This document shows positions 43,296 to 52,588 of a stretch of 64,000 nt of DNA, in pieces. Origin of the DNA: Desulfarculaceae bacterium. GTDB lineage: Bacteria; Desulfobacterota; Desulfarculia; Desulfarculales; Desulfarculaceae. The notes beneath the pieces were generated by a model. The model did no database searches. It had not been told where the DNA came from and saw only the letters and a list, made by a program, of their open reading frames with translations. The position numbers and the translations under genes were made by a program. Location: positions 402,870 through 466,869 of the forward strand of contig JAHLKT010000002.1 of NCBI GenBank assembly GCA_020444545.1, in the 5' to 3' direction. The first letter of the stretch is position 1, and every line of letters begins with the position of its first letter.

Positions 43296-44255
43296 ATGAA
43301 CTACCTGGTCACCGGCGCGGCGGGCTTCATCGGCTCCCGGCTGTGCGAGCGGCTCCTGGAACAGGGGCACACCGTCAGGGGCATCGACTGCTTCACCGAC
43401 TATTATCCCCGTCCGCTCAAGGAAGCCAACCTGGCGGGCTTGCGCGGCCGCCAGGGCTTCGAGCTGGTCGAGGCGGACATCATGGCCGTGGAGCCCGGCG
43501 AGCTGCTGGCGGGCATCGAGGTGGCGGTTCATCTGGCCGCTCAGGCCGGGGTGCGCCGTTCCTGGGGCGAGAACTTCGCCATCTACACCCACAACAATCT
43601 GCTGACCACCCAGCGCCTGCTGGAAACCGCCAAGACCTCGGGTCTGAAGCGCCTGGTCTACGCCAGCTCCTCCAGCGTGTACGGCGACACCCAGGACCTG
43701 CCTATGCGCGAGACCAGCGCCTGCTGGCCGGTGTCGCCCTATGGGGTGAGCAAGTTGGCCGCCGAGCACATGTGCGGCCTGTACTACAAGAACTTCGGGG
43801 TGGACACCGCCTCGTTGCGCTATTTCACGGTCTACGGCCCCCGCCAGCGGCCGGACATGGCCTTCCACCGCTTCATCCGCGCGCTGATCGAAGGCGGCAC
43901 CATCCGCCTGTTCGGCGACGGCGAGCAGTCGCGCGACTTCACCTTCGTGGACGACGTGGTGGCCGCCACCATCGCCGCCGCCACCGCGCCCGGTGCGGCG
44001 GGCCAGGTGTTCAACGTAGGCGGCGGTTCGCGGGTGAGCGTGAACCAGGTCATCGCCATGCTGGAGGACATCACCGGCGAGGACGCCAAGGTGGAGCGCC
44101 TGGCGGTGGCCAAGGGCGACGTGCGCGACACCGAGGCCGACTGCTCCAAGGCCCGCGAGATCCTGGGCTACGTTCCCTCGGTGAGCCTGGCCCAGGGCCT
44201 GGCCGCGGAGACCAAGTGGGTTCAGGAAAATCTCAAACTCTTGCAGGAGGTGTGA
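43296..44255 (+). CDS. NAD-dependent sugar epimerase/dehydratase (UDP-glucuronate 4-epimerase-like)
   Basis: The protein has 319 residues and is an extended SDR. It has NAD motif [19 protein letters not shown] and the catalytic YGVSK (Tyr149, Lys153). The [16 protein letters not shown] and [10 protein letters not shown] segments resemble UDP-glucuronate 4-epimerases. If so, together with ugd at 51.3 kb it would give UDP-galacturonate for core or O-antigen. A dTDP- or UDP-hexose dehydratase role cannot be excluded. Confidence 0.85.
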   Translation: MNYLVTGAAGFIGSRLCERLLEQGHTVRGIDCFTDYYPRPLKEANLAGLRGRQGFELVEADIMAVEPGELLAGIEVAVHLAAQAGVRRSWGENFAIYTHNNLLTTQRLLETAKTSGLKRLVYASSSSVYGDTQDLPMRETSACWPVSPYGVSKLAAEHMCGLYYKNFGVDTASLRYFTVYGPRQRPDMAFHRFIRALIEGGTIRLFGDGEQSRDFTFVDDVVAATIAAATAPGAAGQVFNVGGGSRVSVNQVIAMLEDITGEDAKVERLAVAKGDVRDTEADCSKAREILGYVPSVSLAQGLAAETKWVQENLKLLQEV

Positions 44256-44257
44256 GC

Positions 44258-44431
44258 ATGGCCCTTAGCCCGGAGCTGTTGGAAATCCTGGCCTGCCCCC
44301 AGTGCAAAGGGCCGGTGGAGCCCACCCCGGACCAGGCCTGGCTGGTCTGCCGCGCCTGCGGCCTGCGCTATCCCGTGCAAGACGACATCCCGGTGATGCT
44401 GCCCGAAGAGGCCTCCCCCCTGGAAGATTGA
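44258..44431 (+). CDS. Trm112/YcaR-like zinc protein
   Basis: This small 57-residue protein has two CxxC pairs (Cys 13/16 and 31/34) and the sequence [14 protein letters not shown]...[12 protein letters not shown], the bacterial Trm112-like (YcaR) family. In E. coli ycaR sits next to lpxK and kdsB, so location among LPS genes recurs. Function is uncertain; eukaryotic Trm112 activates methyltransferases. It starts 2 bases after the epimerase gene with AGGAGG upstream. Confidence 0.9.
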   Translation: MALSPELLEILACPQCKGPVEPTPDQAWLVCRACGLRYPVQDDIPVMLPEEASPLED

Positions 44432-44433
44432 GC

Positions 44434-45498
44434 ATGGCGCTAATCCAACCAGCTCCCCGCCGGGCCCTGGTGATCAAGCTGGGGCACATCGGCGACGTGC
44501 TGGTGGCCTCGCCGGTGGCCACGGCCCTCAAGGAGGCCTGGCCCGGGCTGGCCGTGCACATGCTGGTCAACCAGGGCACCGAGGCCATGGTGGAGCACAA
44601 CCCCCTCATCGACAAGGTGCTGGTGCTCAAGCGGGAACATGTGTCGCGCCTGGCCGAGCTGGCCTGGCAGGCCGGTTTCCTGGCCGCCTTGCGCTCCACC
44701 CACTACGACCTGGCCCTGGAGCTGGCCGAGGGCGACCGGGGGGCCTTTTTGGCCTGGATCAGCGGAGCGCCCACCCGGGTGGGTTTCCGGCCCAAAAAGC
44801 CGCGCCTGCGGGGACGGGCCTTCACCCATCTGGCCCCGCGCTGGGACGATGAGCACCACATGGTTCAGGCTTTCCTGCGCCAGGTGGAGGCGCTGGGCAT
44901 CACGCCGAAGGACACGGCGCTCAAGTTCGAGCCCGGGGCCGAGGCCCGGGCCAAAACCAACCAGCTGCTGGACCAGGCCGGAATAGGGCAGGGCGAGTAC
45001 GCCCTGGTGCACCCCACCTCGCGCTGGATGTTCAAGTCCTGGACGCCCGAGGGCAACGCCGGGCTCATCGCCCATCTGGCGGCCCAGGGGCTCAAGGTGG
45101 TGCTCACCACCGGGCCGGACGCCAAGGAGCTGGAGCTGGTGGGGCGCATCAAGGCCCTGACCCCGCCCGAGGCCATAAGCTTGGACCTGAGCGGCCAGCT
45201 GGACCTGTACGTCTTGGGCGGGCTCATCGCTTCGGCGCGGCTCTTCGCGGGCGTGGACAGCGCGCCCATGCACATGGCAGCCGCGCTCCAGGTGCCGGTG
45301 CTGACCATGTTCGGGCCCTCGGGCGAGGCGATGTGGGGCCCCTGGCACTGCCCGGCCGAGGTGCTGGTGGGCGACTGCCCCGACCATCCCTGCGGCCGCG
45401 ACGGCTGCCAGGGCAGCAAGAAGAGCCGCTGCTTGGAAGAGATGCCTTTGGAGCGCGTTACCCAGGCGGCGGACCGCCTTTTGGCCGGGACGGCCTGA
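44434..45498 (+). CDS. GT9 heptosyltransferase (WaaQ-like, third copy)
   Basis: The protein has 354 residues. It begins RALVIKLGHIGDVLVASPVATAL and contains VHPTSRWMFKSWTPEG and GVDSAPMHMAAALQVP, motifs of heptosyltransferase III (WaaQ)-type GT9 enzymes. It probably adds a branch heptose in the LPS core. It ends with a Cys-rich CPDHPCGRDGC segment. It starts 2 bases after the zinc protein gene and ends 2 bases before the GT4 gene. Confidence 0.88.
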   Translation: MALIQPAPRRALVIKLGHIGDVLVASPVATALKEAWPGLAVHMLVNQGTEAMVEHNPLIDKVLVLKREHVSRLAELAWQAGFLAALRSTHYDLALELAEGDRGAFLAWISGAPTRVGFRPKKPRLRGRAFTHLAPRWDDEHHMVQAFLRQVEALGITPKDTALKFEPGAEARAKTNQLLDQAGIGQGEYALVHPTSRWMFKSWTPEGNAGLIAHLAAQGLKVVLTTGPDAKELELVGRIKALTPPEAISLDLSGQLDLYVLGGLIASARLFAGVDSAPMHMAAALQVPVLTMFGPSGEAMWGPWHCPAEVLVGDCPDHPCGRDGCQGSKKSRCLEEMPLERVTQAADRLLAGTA

Positions 45499-45500
45499 CC

Positions 45501-46583
45501 ATGCGTTTGGGGCTGATCCGCTACAAATACGACCTCACCGGCGGGGCCGAGCGGGTGCTGGGGCTCTTGGCCCGGGGCCTGGTGGCCCGGGGGCACGAGG
45601 TGCACGTGGTGGCCTCGGCCTGGCAGGGCGAGCCGCCCGAGGGCGTGGAGCTGCACCAGGTGGCCCCGGCCCAGCCCACGCCCTGGGCTCAAGCGGCGCT
45701 AAAGAGCGCGCAAGGCTTGGGCCTGGACTCCTTCCTGAGCATGGAGCGGGTGCCGGGCAGCCCGGTGTTCCGGGCCGGCGACGGGGTGCACGCCGCCTGG
45801 CTGGAGCGCCGCGCGCCCTACGAGGGGCGGCTCAAGCGCCTGAGCTTCGGCCTGAACCCCAAGCACCGCGCCCTGTTGGATTTGGAGCGCCGCACCCTGG
45901 CCGCGCCCCAGTTGCGCTGGGTCATCGCCATCAGCCGGATGGTGGCCCAGGAGCTTCAGCGCTTCTATCAAGTCCCTGAAAACAAGCTCAGGGTGATCTA
46001 CAACGCGGTGGACGAGGCGGAGCTGGCCCCTGCCCGCGAGGCGGCCTTTAGGGAGCAGGCCCGCACGGAGCTGGGCCTGGAGCCCGGCCGGCCCGCGCTG
46101 TTGTTCCTGGGCTCGGGCTGGGAGCGCAAGGGCCTGGAGTTCGCCCTGGCCGCCCTGGCCAAGGTGCCGGACGCCGTGCTCATGATCGCGGGGCGCGACA
46201 AGCCAGCCGCCTGGCAGGCCAAGGCCGCCAAGCTGGGGGTGGGAGAGCGGGCCCGCTTTTTGGGTTTGCAAGCCAAAGTGGCCCCCTTGCTGGCCGCGGC
46301 CGACGCCCTGGTGCTGCCCACCATCTACGATCCTTGCTCCATCGCCTGCCTGGAGGCATTGGCCACCGGCACCCCGGTGGTGACCACCCGCGCGGCCGGG
46401 GCCAGCGAGCTGGTGGAGGAGGGACTCAGCGGCGCGGTGGTTCCGGCGGCCAAGGAAGTGGACGCCCTGGCCCAGGCCTGCCGCAAGGCCCTGGGCCTGG
46501 CCAAGGGCTTTGCCTCGCCGGTGCCCGGCCAGGCCGCCTGGCTGGACCAGACCATGGCCCTGATCGAGGATGCGGCTCTTTGA
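45501..46583 (+). CDS. GT4 glycosyltransferase (WaaG-like)
   Basis: The protein has 360 residues. It begins LGLIRYKYDLTGGAERVL, the WaaG-type start with the GGAE loop. The GT-B C-domain has FLGSGWERKGLEFAL and LVLPTIYDPCSIACLEALATGTPVVTT (the EX7E-type nucleotide site). It probably adds a hexose from a UDP-sugar to the heptose core. It closes the first uninterrupted block of the LPS cluster; an AT-rich gap follows. Confidence 0.9.
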   Translation: MRLGLIRYKYDLTGGAERVLGLLARGLVARGHEVHVVASAWQGEPPEGVELHQVAPAQPTPWAQAALKSAQGLGLDSFLSMERVPGSPVFRAGDGVHAAWLERRAPYEGRLKRLSFGLNPKHRALLDLERRTLAAPQLRWVIAISRMVAQELQRFYQVPENKLRVIYNAVDEAELAPAREAAFREQARTELGLEPGRPALLFLGSGWERKGLEFALAALAKVPDAVLMIAGRDKPAAWQAKAAKLGVGERARFLGLQAKVAPLLAAADALVLPTIYDPCSIACLEALATGTPVVTTRAAGASELVEEGLSGAVVPAAKEVDALAQACRKALGLAKGFASPVPGQAAWLDQTMALIEDAAL

Positions 46584-46842
46584 AGCGGCCTATGCAAATT
46601 AAAGTAAATTATTAAATAAACAAAAGAATAAACCATAATTACTAAATAAATAGCGTCATTGCTTCCGCCTTTCCGGCCCATGCTTGCCGCCAAGCCGCGC
46701 CGCTGCCCCACCTAAGGCCCGGATGCGCCCTCCGCGCGGCCGCCATGGATAAATCATTACGGTAATGCTATATTTGGCAATCACTTCGCGGGGAGGATCA
46801 ACCGCTTATGCGCTGTCGGCAACAGGGGAGGCGGATCACAGC
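46584..46842. other. AT-rich intergenic break inside the LPS cluster
   Basis: About 46597-46655 is strongly AT-rich (runs such as TAAATTATTAAATAAAC) in otherwise very GC-rich DNA. A weak promoter-like TGGATA-N17-TATATT lies at 46746-46774. No gene was seen. The next start, ATG at 46843, has GGGGAGG about 11 bases upstream. Confidence 0.6.
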
Positions 46843-47835
46843 ATGAACCGGCCCAGGGTATTGGCCGCCTGCACCACGGCCATCGGCGACACCATGTTTT
46901 GCAGCCCGGCGCTCATCGCCATGGGACGGCGTTTCGACGTGGACGTGCTGGTGCACCAGAAGCGCCGCCCCCTGCTGCGCGAGAACCCTTACCTGCACCA
47001 GGTCTTCCCCTACCGCAACAACCCCCTGAGCCGCACCTACCTGGCCGCTGCCCTGGCCTCGCGGCGCTATGAGAGCCTGGTGGTGTTGCACGCCAACGAC
47101 GACCTGATTAAGCTAATGCCCCGTTTGCGCTACAATCGCGCGGTGAACATCCAAGGCTGGGACCGGCCGGATCTCAAGCTGACCGCCCTGCCGCGCAATC
47201 CCAAGGTGCACGCGGTGGACGAGCGCCTGCGCCTGGCCCAGTGGGCCGGGGCCGAGATCCAGCCCCAGGACCGTTTCATGCGCATGTTCCTCCGGCCCCA
47301 GGAGGCCGAGTCGGCCGAGAAATGGCTGCGCGAGCTGGGCATGGCCAGCGGCCGCCCCCGGGTGGGCCTGGTGCTGGGGGCCTCGGCGGGCTACCGCCGC
47401 TGGCCGGCGGAGCGCTTCGGCCGGGTGGCGGCCAGCCTGCGCAAGCAGGGCATCGAGGTCATCTACATAGGCGACGCGGCCGAAAAGGATCTGGCCCGCC
47501 GGGCCGACGAGATCGCCGGCCACGCCTTCCACCGGGGCTACAACTTGGGCCTGCGCCTGCTGGGCGCGGTGCTCAGCCGCTTGGACCTGGTAATCAGCAA
47601 CGACACCGGCCCCTTGCATTTGGGGCAGGCGGTGCAGACCCCGGTGCTGGGGCTCTTCGGCCCCACCGACCCGGTGAAGGTGGGCCCTCGCGGCCCCCGC
47701 GACCGGGTGATCAAGGTGCAGGCCACCTGCGACCCCTGCCTGGAAAAGGGCTGCCAAGACCCCTTCTGCATGGACCAACTCACCGAGGATATGGTCATCG
47801 AGGCAGCCGGCGAAATGCTGGAGCTGGAGGCCTGA
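46843..47835 (+). CDS. GT9 glycosyltransferase (heptosyltransferase family, fourth copy)
   Basis: The protein has 330 residues. It begins RVLAACTTAIGDTMFCSPALIAM, a diverged GT9 N-terminus, with GLVLGASAGYRRWPAERF and ISNDTGPLHLGQAVQTPVLGLFGPTDP later. It is likely to transfer heptose or a related sugar to the LPS core. The ATG at 46843 is chosen over an in-frame start at 46765, which lies in the AT-rich/promoter-like region. Confidence 0.88.
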   Translation: MNRPRVLAACTTAIGDTMFCSPALIAMGRRFDVDVLVHQKRRPLLRENPYLHQVFPYRNNPLSRTYLAAALASRRYESLVVLHANDDLIKLMPRLRYNRAVNIQGWDRPDLKLTALPRNPKVHAVDERLRLAQWAGAEIQPQDRFMRMFLRPQEAESAEKWLRELGMASGRPRVGLVLGASAGYRRWPAERFGRVAASLRKQGIEVIYIGDAAEKDLARRADEIAGHAFHRGYNLGLRLLGAVLSRLDLVISNDTGPLHLGQAVQTPVLGLFGPTDPVKVGPRGPRDRVIKVQATCDPCLEKGCQDPFCMDQLTEDMVIEAAGEMLELEA

Positions 47836-47843
47836 GCTGGTCC

Positions 47844-48935
47844 GTGTCCGTGCTTGCCGGCATATTGAACCCCCTGGTGCTGGGACGCCTGCGCGACGAC
47901 CCCGGCCCCTTTGACCCCGCCCGGGTGAAGAGCATCCTGGTGGTGCGCAACGACAACATCGGCGACGTGCTCTGCACCACCCCGGCCATCCAGGCCCTGC
48001 GCGAGGCCTTTCCCCGGGCCCATCTGGCGGCCATGGTTTGCACCCTTAGCCAGCAGGCCATAGAGGGGCACCCGGCTCTGGACGAGCTTTTGGTCTACCC
48101 CAAGGCCAAGCACAAGCACTTTGGGGCCCTGGAGTCCTACCAGCGCATGGGGGCCATGCTGCGCGCGGCGCGGGCCCGGCGTTTCGATCTGGCCGTGGCC
48201 TTTCGCGACAGCTTTTCGCCCTCCCAGGCCTGGCTGGCCTATGCCTCCGGGGCGCGCTGGCGCCTGGGGCCCGAGGCGCGGGGCAAGCGAAAGCGCCTGG
48301 GCTTTTACTACAACCTGCCCGCGCCCTGGCCGCCCAAGGACGATCATGAGGTGCTGCGCTGCATGGCGTTGCTCAGGTACATCGGCCTTGACAGCCAGCC
48401 CGGTAGGCTATATCTGGAAATACCCCAGGCCTCCAAGGACAAGGTGGCGGAATTCCTGGTCAGTTGTGGTCTGGACCCGGCCCGGCCCCCGGTGGTATTG
48501 AACATCACCCGTTGGGCCTACCGCCCGGAGTGCACCTGGCCCGACGAGAAGTACCGCCGCCTGGCCGGGGAGCTGGCCCGGCGGCCGGAGGGCCTAATTG
48601 TCACCCATGCCCCGGGCGACAAGGAGTGGGTGTCGGGTATACTGTCAGGGCTGAAACCCGAGGTGCCGGTGTTCGCCTCGCCCAGCCTCAAGGACTTTGC
48701 CGCGGCCATCGCCGCCGGCCGGGCCTTCATCACCCCCGAGGGGGGGCCCATGCATTTTGCCGCGGCGGTGCATCGGCCTCTGGTGGTGATGTGGTCCTCC
48801 ACCCCCTTGTGCAACTGGCGGCCCTGGGGCGTGCCCTGCGAGGTGTTGGGAGCCACCGGCCCCATCGCCCCCATAACGGTGGAAGAGTTGCTGGCCGCCC
48901 TGGAGCGGCTGCCGGCTTCTCCTTTGAACGATTGA
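47844..48935 (+). CDS. GT9 glycosyltransferase (heptosyltransferase family, fifth copy)
   Basis: The protein has about 363 residues. The core begins KSILVVRNDNIGDVLCTTPAIQAL, then NITRWAYRPECTWPDEKY and TPEGGPMHFAAAVHRP. A 30-residue N-terminal lead (VLAGILNPLVLGRL) is amphipathic and could touch the membrane. GTG at 47844 is taken as the start; GTG at 47850 is also possible. GGAGG lies about 13 bases upstream, in the 3' end of the previous gene. Confidence 0.85.
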   Translation: MSVLAGILNPLVLGRLRDDPGPFDPARVKSILVVRNDNIGDVLCTTPAIQALREAFPRAHLAAMVCTLSQQAIEGHPALDELLVYPKAKHKHFGALESYQRMGAMLRAARARRFDLAVAFRDSFSPSQAWLAYASGARWRLGPEARGKRKRLGFYYNLPAPWPPKDDHEVLRCMALLRYIGLDSQPGRLYLEIPQASKDKVAEFLVSCGLDPARPPVVLNITRWAYRPECTWPDEKYRRLAGELARRPEGLIVTHAPGDKEWVSGILSGLKPEVPVFASPSLKDFAAAIAAGRAFITPEGGPMHFAAAVHRPLVVMWSSTPLCNWRPWGVPCEVLGATGPIAPITVEELLAALERLPASPLND

Positions 48936-49005
48936 GAGTACCGGACCCCATGGCTTTAACCCGGTGCCGCGATTCCCTGGCCCCCAGACCACGGAGCAAG
49001 GCCTG

Positions 49006-49965
49006 ATGTCCACATACCTGATCACCGGCGGAGCCGGTTTTATCGGCTCCCATTTGGCCGAAACCCTGGTCAAGGACGGCCACTCGGTGCGCGTGCTGGA
49101 CAACCTGGCCACCGGCCACCGCGAAAATCTGGAGCCCGCCTCCGGGGGGCCGGGCGCTCTGGAGTTCATCGAGGGCGATATCCGCGACCTGGACACCTGC
49201 CAGCGGGCCTGCGACGGGGTGGATTACGTTTTGCACCAGGCGGCCCGGGCCAGCGTGCCCCGCTCCATCGAGAACCCCCTGGCCACCAACGAGGTCAACG
49301 TCAAGGGCAGCCTGAACGTGCTCTACGCGGCCAAGGAGGCCGGAGCCAAGCGGGTGGTCATGGCCTCCAGCTCCTCGGTCTACGGCAACGTGGAGCCGCC
49401 GGACGCGCCCAAGGTGGAGACCCTGCCGCCCCGGCCCATGAGCCCCTACGCCGCCTCCAAGGTGTCCATGGAGCACTACGCCGCCGCTTTTTATGCCGTC
49501 TACGGCCTGGAGACGGTGTGCTTGCGCTACTTCAACATCTTCGGGCCGCGCCAAGATCCCAACTCGCCCTACGCGGCGGTGATCCCCAAGTTCCTGTTCT
49601 GCCTCATGGAGGGCGAGCGGCCCCCGGTGCACGGCAACGGTAGGCAGAGCCGCGACTTCACCTATATCGACAACGTGGTGCAAGCCAACCTGGCCGCCTG
49701 CACCGCGCCCCAGGCCGCCGGTCAGGCCATCAACGTGGCCGCCGGGGTGAGCCACGACCTCTTGGATCTCCTGGACATCCTGATGCGCCTCACCGGGGTG
49801 CGCCTGGAGCCCGAGTTCCTGGACCCCCGGGCCGGGGACGTGGCCTACAGCCTGGCCGACCTGACCAAGGCCCGCGAACTGCTGGGCTATGAGGTCACCG
49901 TGGACTTCCGCGCCGGTCTGGGCCATCTGGTCAAGTTGGCTCAAGAGGGCAGGTACTTGGCTTGA
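49006..49965 (+). CDS. NAD-dependent sugar 4-epimerase (UDP-GlcNAc/UDP-Glc epimerase-like)
   Basis: The protein has 319 residues and is an extended SDR. It has NAD motif TGGAGFIGSHLAE, SSSSVYG and YAASK (Tyr148, Lys152). The HQAARASVPRSIENP segment is typical of WbpP-type UDP-N-acetylglucosamine 4-epimerases. It would supply UDP-GalNAc (or UDP-Gal) for core, O-antigen, or the lipid A modification discussed below. ATG at 49006; a longer in-frame start at 48964 adds an unrelated lead. Confidence 0.88.
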   Translation: MSTYLITGGAGFIGSHLAETLVKDGHSVRVLDNLATGHRENLEPASGGPGALEFIEGDIRDLDTCQRACDGVDYVLHQAARASVPRSIENPLATNEVNVKGSLNVLYAAKEAGAKRVVMASSSSVYGNVEPPDAPKVETLPPRPMSPYAASKVSMEHYAAAFYAVYGLETVCLRYFNIFGPRQDPNSPYAAVIPKFLFCLMEGERPPVHGNGRQSRDFTYIDNVVQANLAACTAPQAAGQAINVAAGVSHDLLDLLDILMRLTGVRLEPEFLDPRAGDVAYSLADLTKARELLGYEVTVDFRAGLGHLVKLAQEGRYLA

Positions 49966-51221
49966 TGACCGCTGCCCGCCCATCGGCGCTCTTTAGGGAG
50001 CGCCCGGCTCTGGCCGAGTGGTTCTACCGCCTGGCCCGCGTCTTCGCCCTGAGCCTTATCTTCATCCTGCCCCTGGAGGCGGTGACCGCCGCCCGCGAGA
50101 TCGCGGTGGTGGGCATGGTGTTCTTTCTGGCCCTGTTCATGTGGGCCCGGGGCTCGGTGGACTTTCGGCCCACGGTGCTCTTCTGGCCCCTGTTCTTTTA
50201 CGTGGCCTGCGCGGTGTTCAGCCTGTTCAGCGCGGTGGACATGGCCTACACCCTCAAGGAGCTACGGGGCGAACTGCTCAAGGGCCTGTTGATCTTTTAC
50301 GGCGGGGTGCACCTGATCCTGGACGAAGAGAACCTGGAGCAATGCTGGGGCATGATCCTCATCGGCCTGGGGGTGATGTCCCTGGCCGGGGTGGTGCTCT
50401 TTTTTCAGGAAGGCGGCTCCCTGGCCAACCACGCGGTGCGCGCCGGGGGCCTGCACAGCGGCTATGGCTCTCTGGGCACCTATTTGGTGCTGGTGTGGCC
50501 CTTCTTGCTCCTGGCCCCGCTCATCTGGGACGCGGCCTGGGCCAAGACTCTCTGGCTGGCTCTGATCGTTTGCACCGGGCTGTTGGCCTACACCACCTAC
50601 AACCGGGCCGCCTGGCTGGCCATGCTCTTGCAGGCGGCGGTGTGTCTGGTGATGATGGCGCGGCGCAGGCTGCGCATGGCCCTGGTGGTGATGGTCGCGG
50701 CGGTGCTGATCGCCGGGGCGCTTTTGGCCGCGCCCGGTTCGCGCCACGGCGAGGACTGGTCCATGCTGGTCAAGAACCCCCTCAAGACCGGGGGCACGGC
50801 CGGAGACCTCCTGGCCGCCTGGCGGCACTCCTGGCGCCAGATCAAGCAAGACCCCTTCCAGGGCATCGGCTTGGGGCGGCACAGCTTTTCCAAGGCCTAC
50901 CCCGAGTTCCGCCGCACCCACCAGCCGCTGTTGTGGCACGCGCACAACACCTTCGTGGACCTGACCCTCCAGCTGGGAGTGCAGGGGCTCATCGCCATCT
51001 TGCTGATCATGGGGGTCTTGGTCTGGGCCCTGTGGCCCCATTCGCCGCCGGCCACCGGCCAGACGGCCACGGCCTTCGGCGCGGCCGTGGTGGCCGTGGT
51101 TATCGGCTTCGCAGTGCGCAACCTGTTCGACGACTTCTTCGTGGACGACACGGGAATGATGTTCTGGCTGCTGGCCGGGCTGGCCCTGGGGGGGCGCGAG
51201 CTGGCCAAGCGCCGCGCTTGA
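49965..51221 (+). CDS. O-antigen ligase/polymerase family membrane protein (WaaL-like)
   Basis: The protein has 418 residues with about ten to twelve membrane spans. The Wzy_C/ligase periplasmic loop contains YTTYNRAAWLAML and the conserved end DPFQGIGLGRHSF...HAHNTFVDLTLQLGVQG. WaaL joins undecaprenyl-linked O-antigen to lipid A-core in the periplasm; Wzy polymerases look similar. Place beside core GT genes favours ligase. The ATG shares one base with the preceding stop (TGATG). Confidence 0.88.
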   Translation: MTAARPSALFRERPALAEWFYRLARVFALSLIFILPLEAVTAAREIAVVGMVFFLALFMWARGSVDFRPTVLFWPLFFYVACAVFSLFSAVDMAYTLKELRGELLKGLLIFYGGVHLILDEENLEQCWGMILIGLGVMSLAGVVLFFQEGGSLANHAVRAGGLHSGYGSLGTYLVLVWPFLLLAPLIWDAAWAKTLWLALIVCTGLLAYTTYNRAAWLAMLLQAAVCLVMMARRRLRMALVVMVAAVLIAGALLAAPGSRHGEDWSMLVKNPLKTGGTAGDLLAAWRHSWRQIKQDPFQGIGLGRHSFSKAYPEFRRTHQPLLWHAHNTFVDLTLQLGVQGLIAILLIMGVLVWALWPHSPPATGQTATAFGAAVVAVVIGFAVRNLFDDFFVDDTGMMFWLLAGLALGGRELAKRRA

Positions 51222-51273
51222 AAAGGGATTATCACCGCGCCCGAGGGCGCTATTCGATGACGGGAATGGTCTT

Positions 51274-52578
51274 ATGAATATTTGCATGGTGGGAGTTGGC
51301 TACGTTGGCCTGGTTACCGGGGCCTGCTTCGCCGAGTTCGGCATCAACGTTTGCTGCGTGGACAAGATGCCGGACAAGATCGAGATGCTCAACAACGGCA
51401 AGGTGCCCATCTACGAGCCCGGCCTGGAAGAGATGGTGGCCAAGAACATGCGCGAGGGCCGCCTGAGCTTCACCACCGATTTGGAGGAGGGGCTTAAAAA
51501 CGCCCTGGTCATCTTCATCGCGGTGGGCACCCCCCAGGGCAACGACGGCGCGGCCGACCTCAAGTACGTGGAAGAGGTTGCACAGAGCATCGGCCAGACC
51601 ATGACCGACTATCTGGTGGTGGTGACCAAATCCACCGTGCCGGTGGGCACCGGCCAGAAGGTGGCGGCCATCATCAAAGAGCACCAGAAGGAGCCCATCG
51701 ACTTCGACGTGGTCAGCAACCCCGAGTTTTTGCGCGAAGGCTCGGCCATAGAGGACTTCATGCGGCCCAACCGGGTGGTGGTGGGGGCCAACAGCGAGAA
51801 GGCCCAGGCCATCATGCGCGACCTCTACGCGCCCCTGTACCTCATCGAGACCCCGTTCGTCGTCACCAACGTGGAGACGGCGGAGATGATCAAGTACGCC
51901 TCCAACGCCTTCTTGGCCACCAAGATCAGCTTCATCAACGAGATGGCCAACATCGCCGAGCGGGTGGGGGCGGACGTGAACCTGGTGGCCAAGGGCATGG
52001 GCCTGGACCGCCGCATCGGGCCCAAGTTTTTGCACGCCGGGCCCGGCTTCGGCGGCTCCTGCTTTCCCAAGGACACCGAGGCCATCGCCCACATCGCCCG
52101 GGAGCACGGCTACGAGTTCAAAATCGTGGACGCGGTGATCGCGGTGAACCGCCGCCAGCGGGGGGTGATGGCCGAAAAGATCATGGAGGCCCTGGGCGGC
52201 GACGCCGAGGGCAAGACCGTGGCCTGCCTGGGCCTCACCTTTAAGCCTAACACCGACGACATGCGCGAGGCCCCCAGCCTGGGCATTTTGCCCCTGCTCA
52301 TGGACCGGGGCGCCACGGTGCGGGCTTACGACCCCGCCGGGCTGGAAGAGGCGGGCAAGATGATGCCCGGCCTGGTGGCCTGCGAAAACGCCTACCAGAC
52401 CGCCGAGCAGGCCGACTGCCTGGTGCTCATGACCGAGTGGAACCAGTTCCGCAACCTGGACTGGGAGCGCCTGGCCGGGCTGATGCACGACAAGGTGGTG
52501 GTGGACCTGCGCAACGTGTACAGCCCGGACAAGGTGCGCGACAAGGGCTTCACCTATTACAGCGTGGGCCGGCCCTAG
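51274..52578 (+). CDS. ugd: UDP-glucose 6-dehydrogenase
   Basis: The protein has 434 residues. The NAD motif MVGVGYVGLVTGACFAEFG starts at residue 5. The catalytic cysteine C263 is in GFGGSCFPKD. Later TFKPNTDDMREAPS marks the UDP-binding domain. It oxidises UDP-glucose to UDP-glucuronate, precursor of galacturonate and, in the arn pathway, 4-amino-arabinose. It lies 52 bases after the ligase gene. Confidence 0.96.
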   Translation: MNICMVGVGYVGLVTGACFAEFGINVCCVDKMPDKIEMLNNGKVPIYEPGLEEMVAKNMREGRLSFTTDLEEGLKNALVIFIAVGTPQGNDGAADLKYVEEVAQSIGQTMTDYLVVVTKSTVPVGTGQKVAAIIKEHQKEPIDFDVVSNPEFLREGSAIEDFMRPNRVVVGANSEKAQAIMRDLYAPLYLIETPFVVTNVETAEMIKYASNAFLATKISFINEMANIAERVGADVNLVAKGMGLDRRIGPKFLHAGPGFGGSCFPKDTEAIAHIAREHGYEFKIVDAVIAVNRRQRGVMAEKIMEALGGDAEGKTVACLGLTFKPNTDDMREAPSLGILPLLMDRGATVRAYDPAGLEEAGKMMPGLVACENAYQTAEQADCLVLMTEWNQFRNLDWERLAGLMHDKVVVDLRNVYSPDKVRDKGFTYYSVGRP

Positions 52579-52588
52579 CCCGGAGACG

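Noticed and set aside
48964-49005. Longer N-terminus for the second epimerase
   Set aside because: The extra 14 residues precede the Rossmann start, which normally lies within the first few residues, and have no ribosome site.
51222-51273. Terminator between the O-antigen ligase and ugd
   Set aside because: GCGCCC/GGGCGC has almost no loop and no U-run follows; the next gene starts 52 bases on in the same direction.
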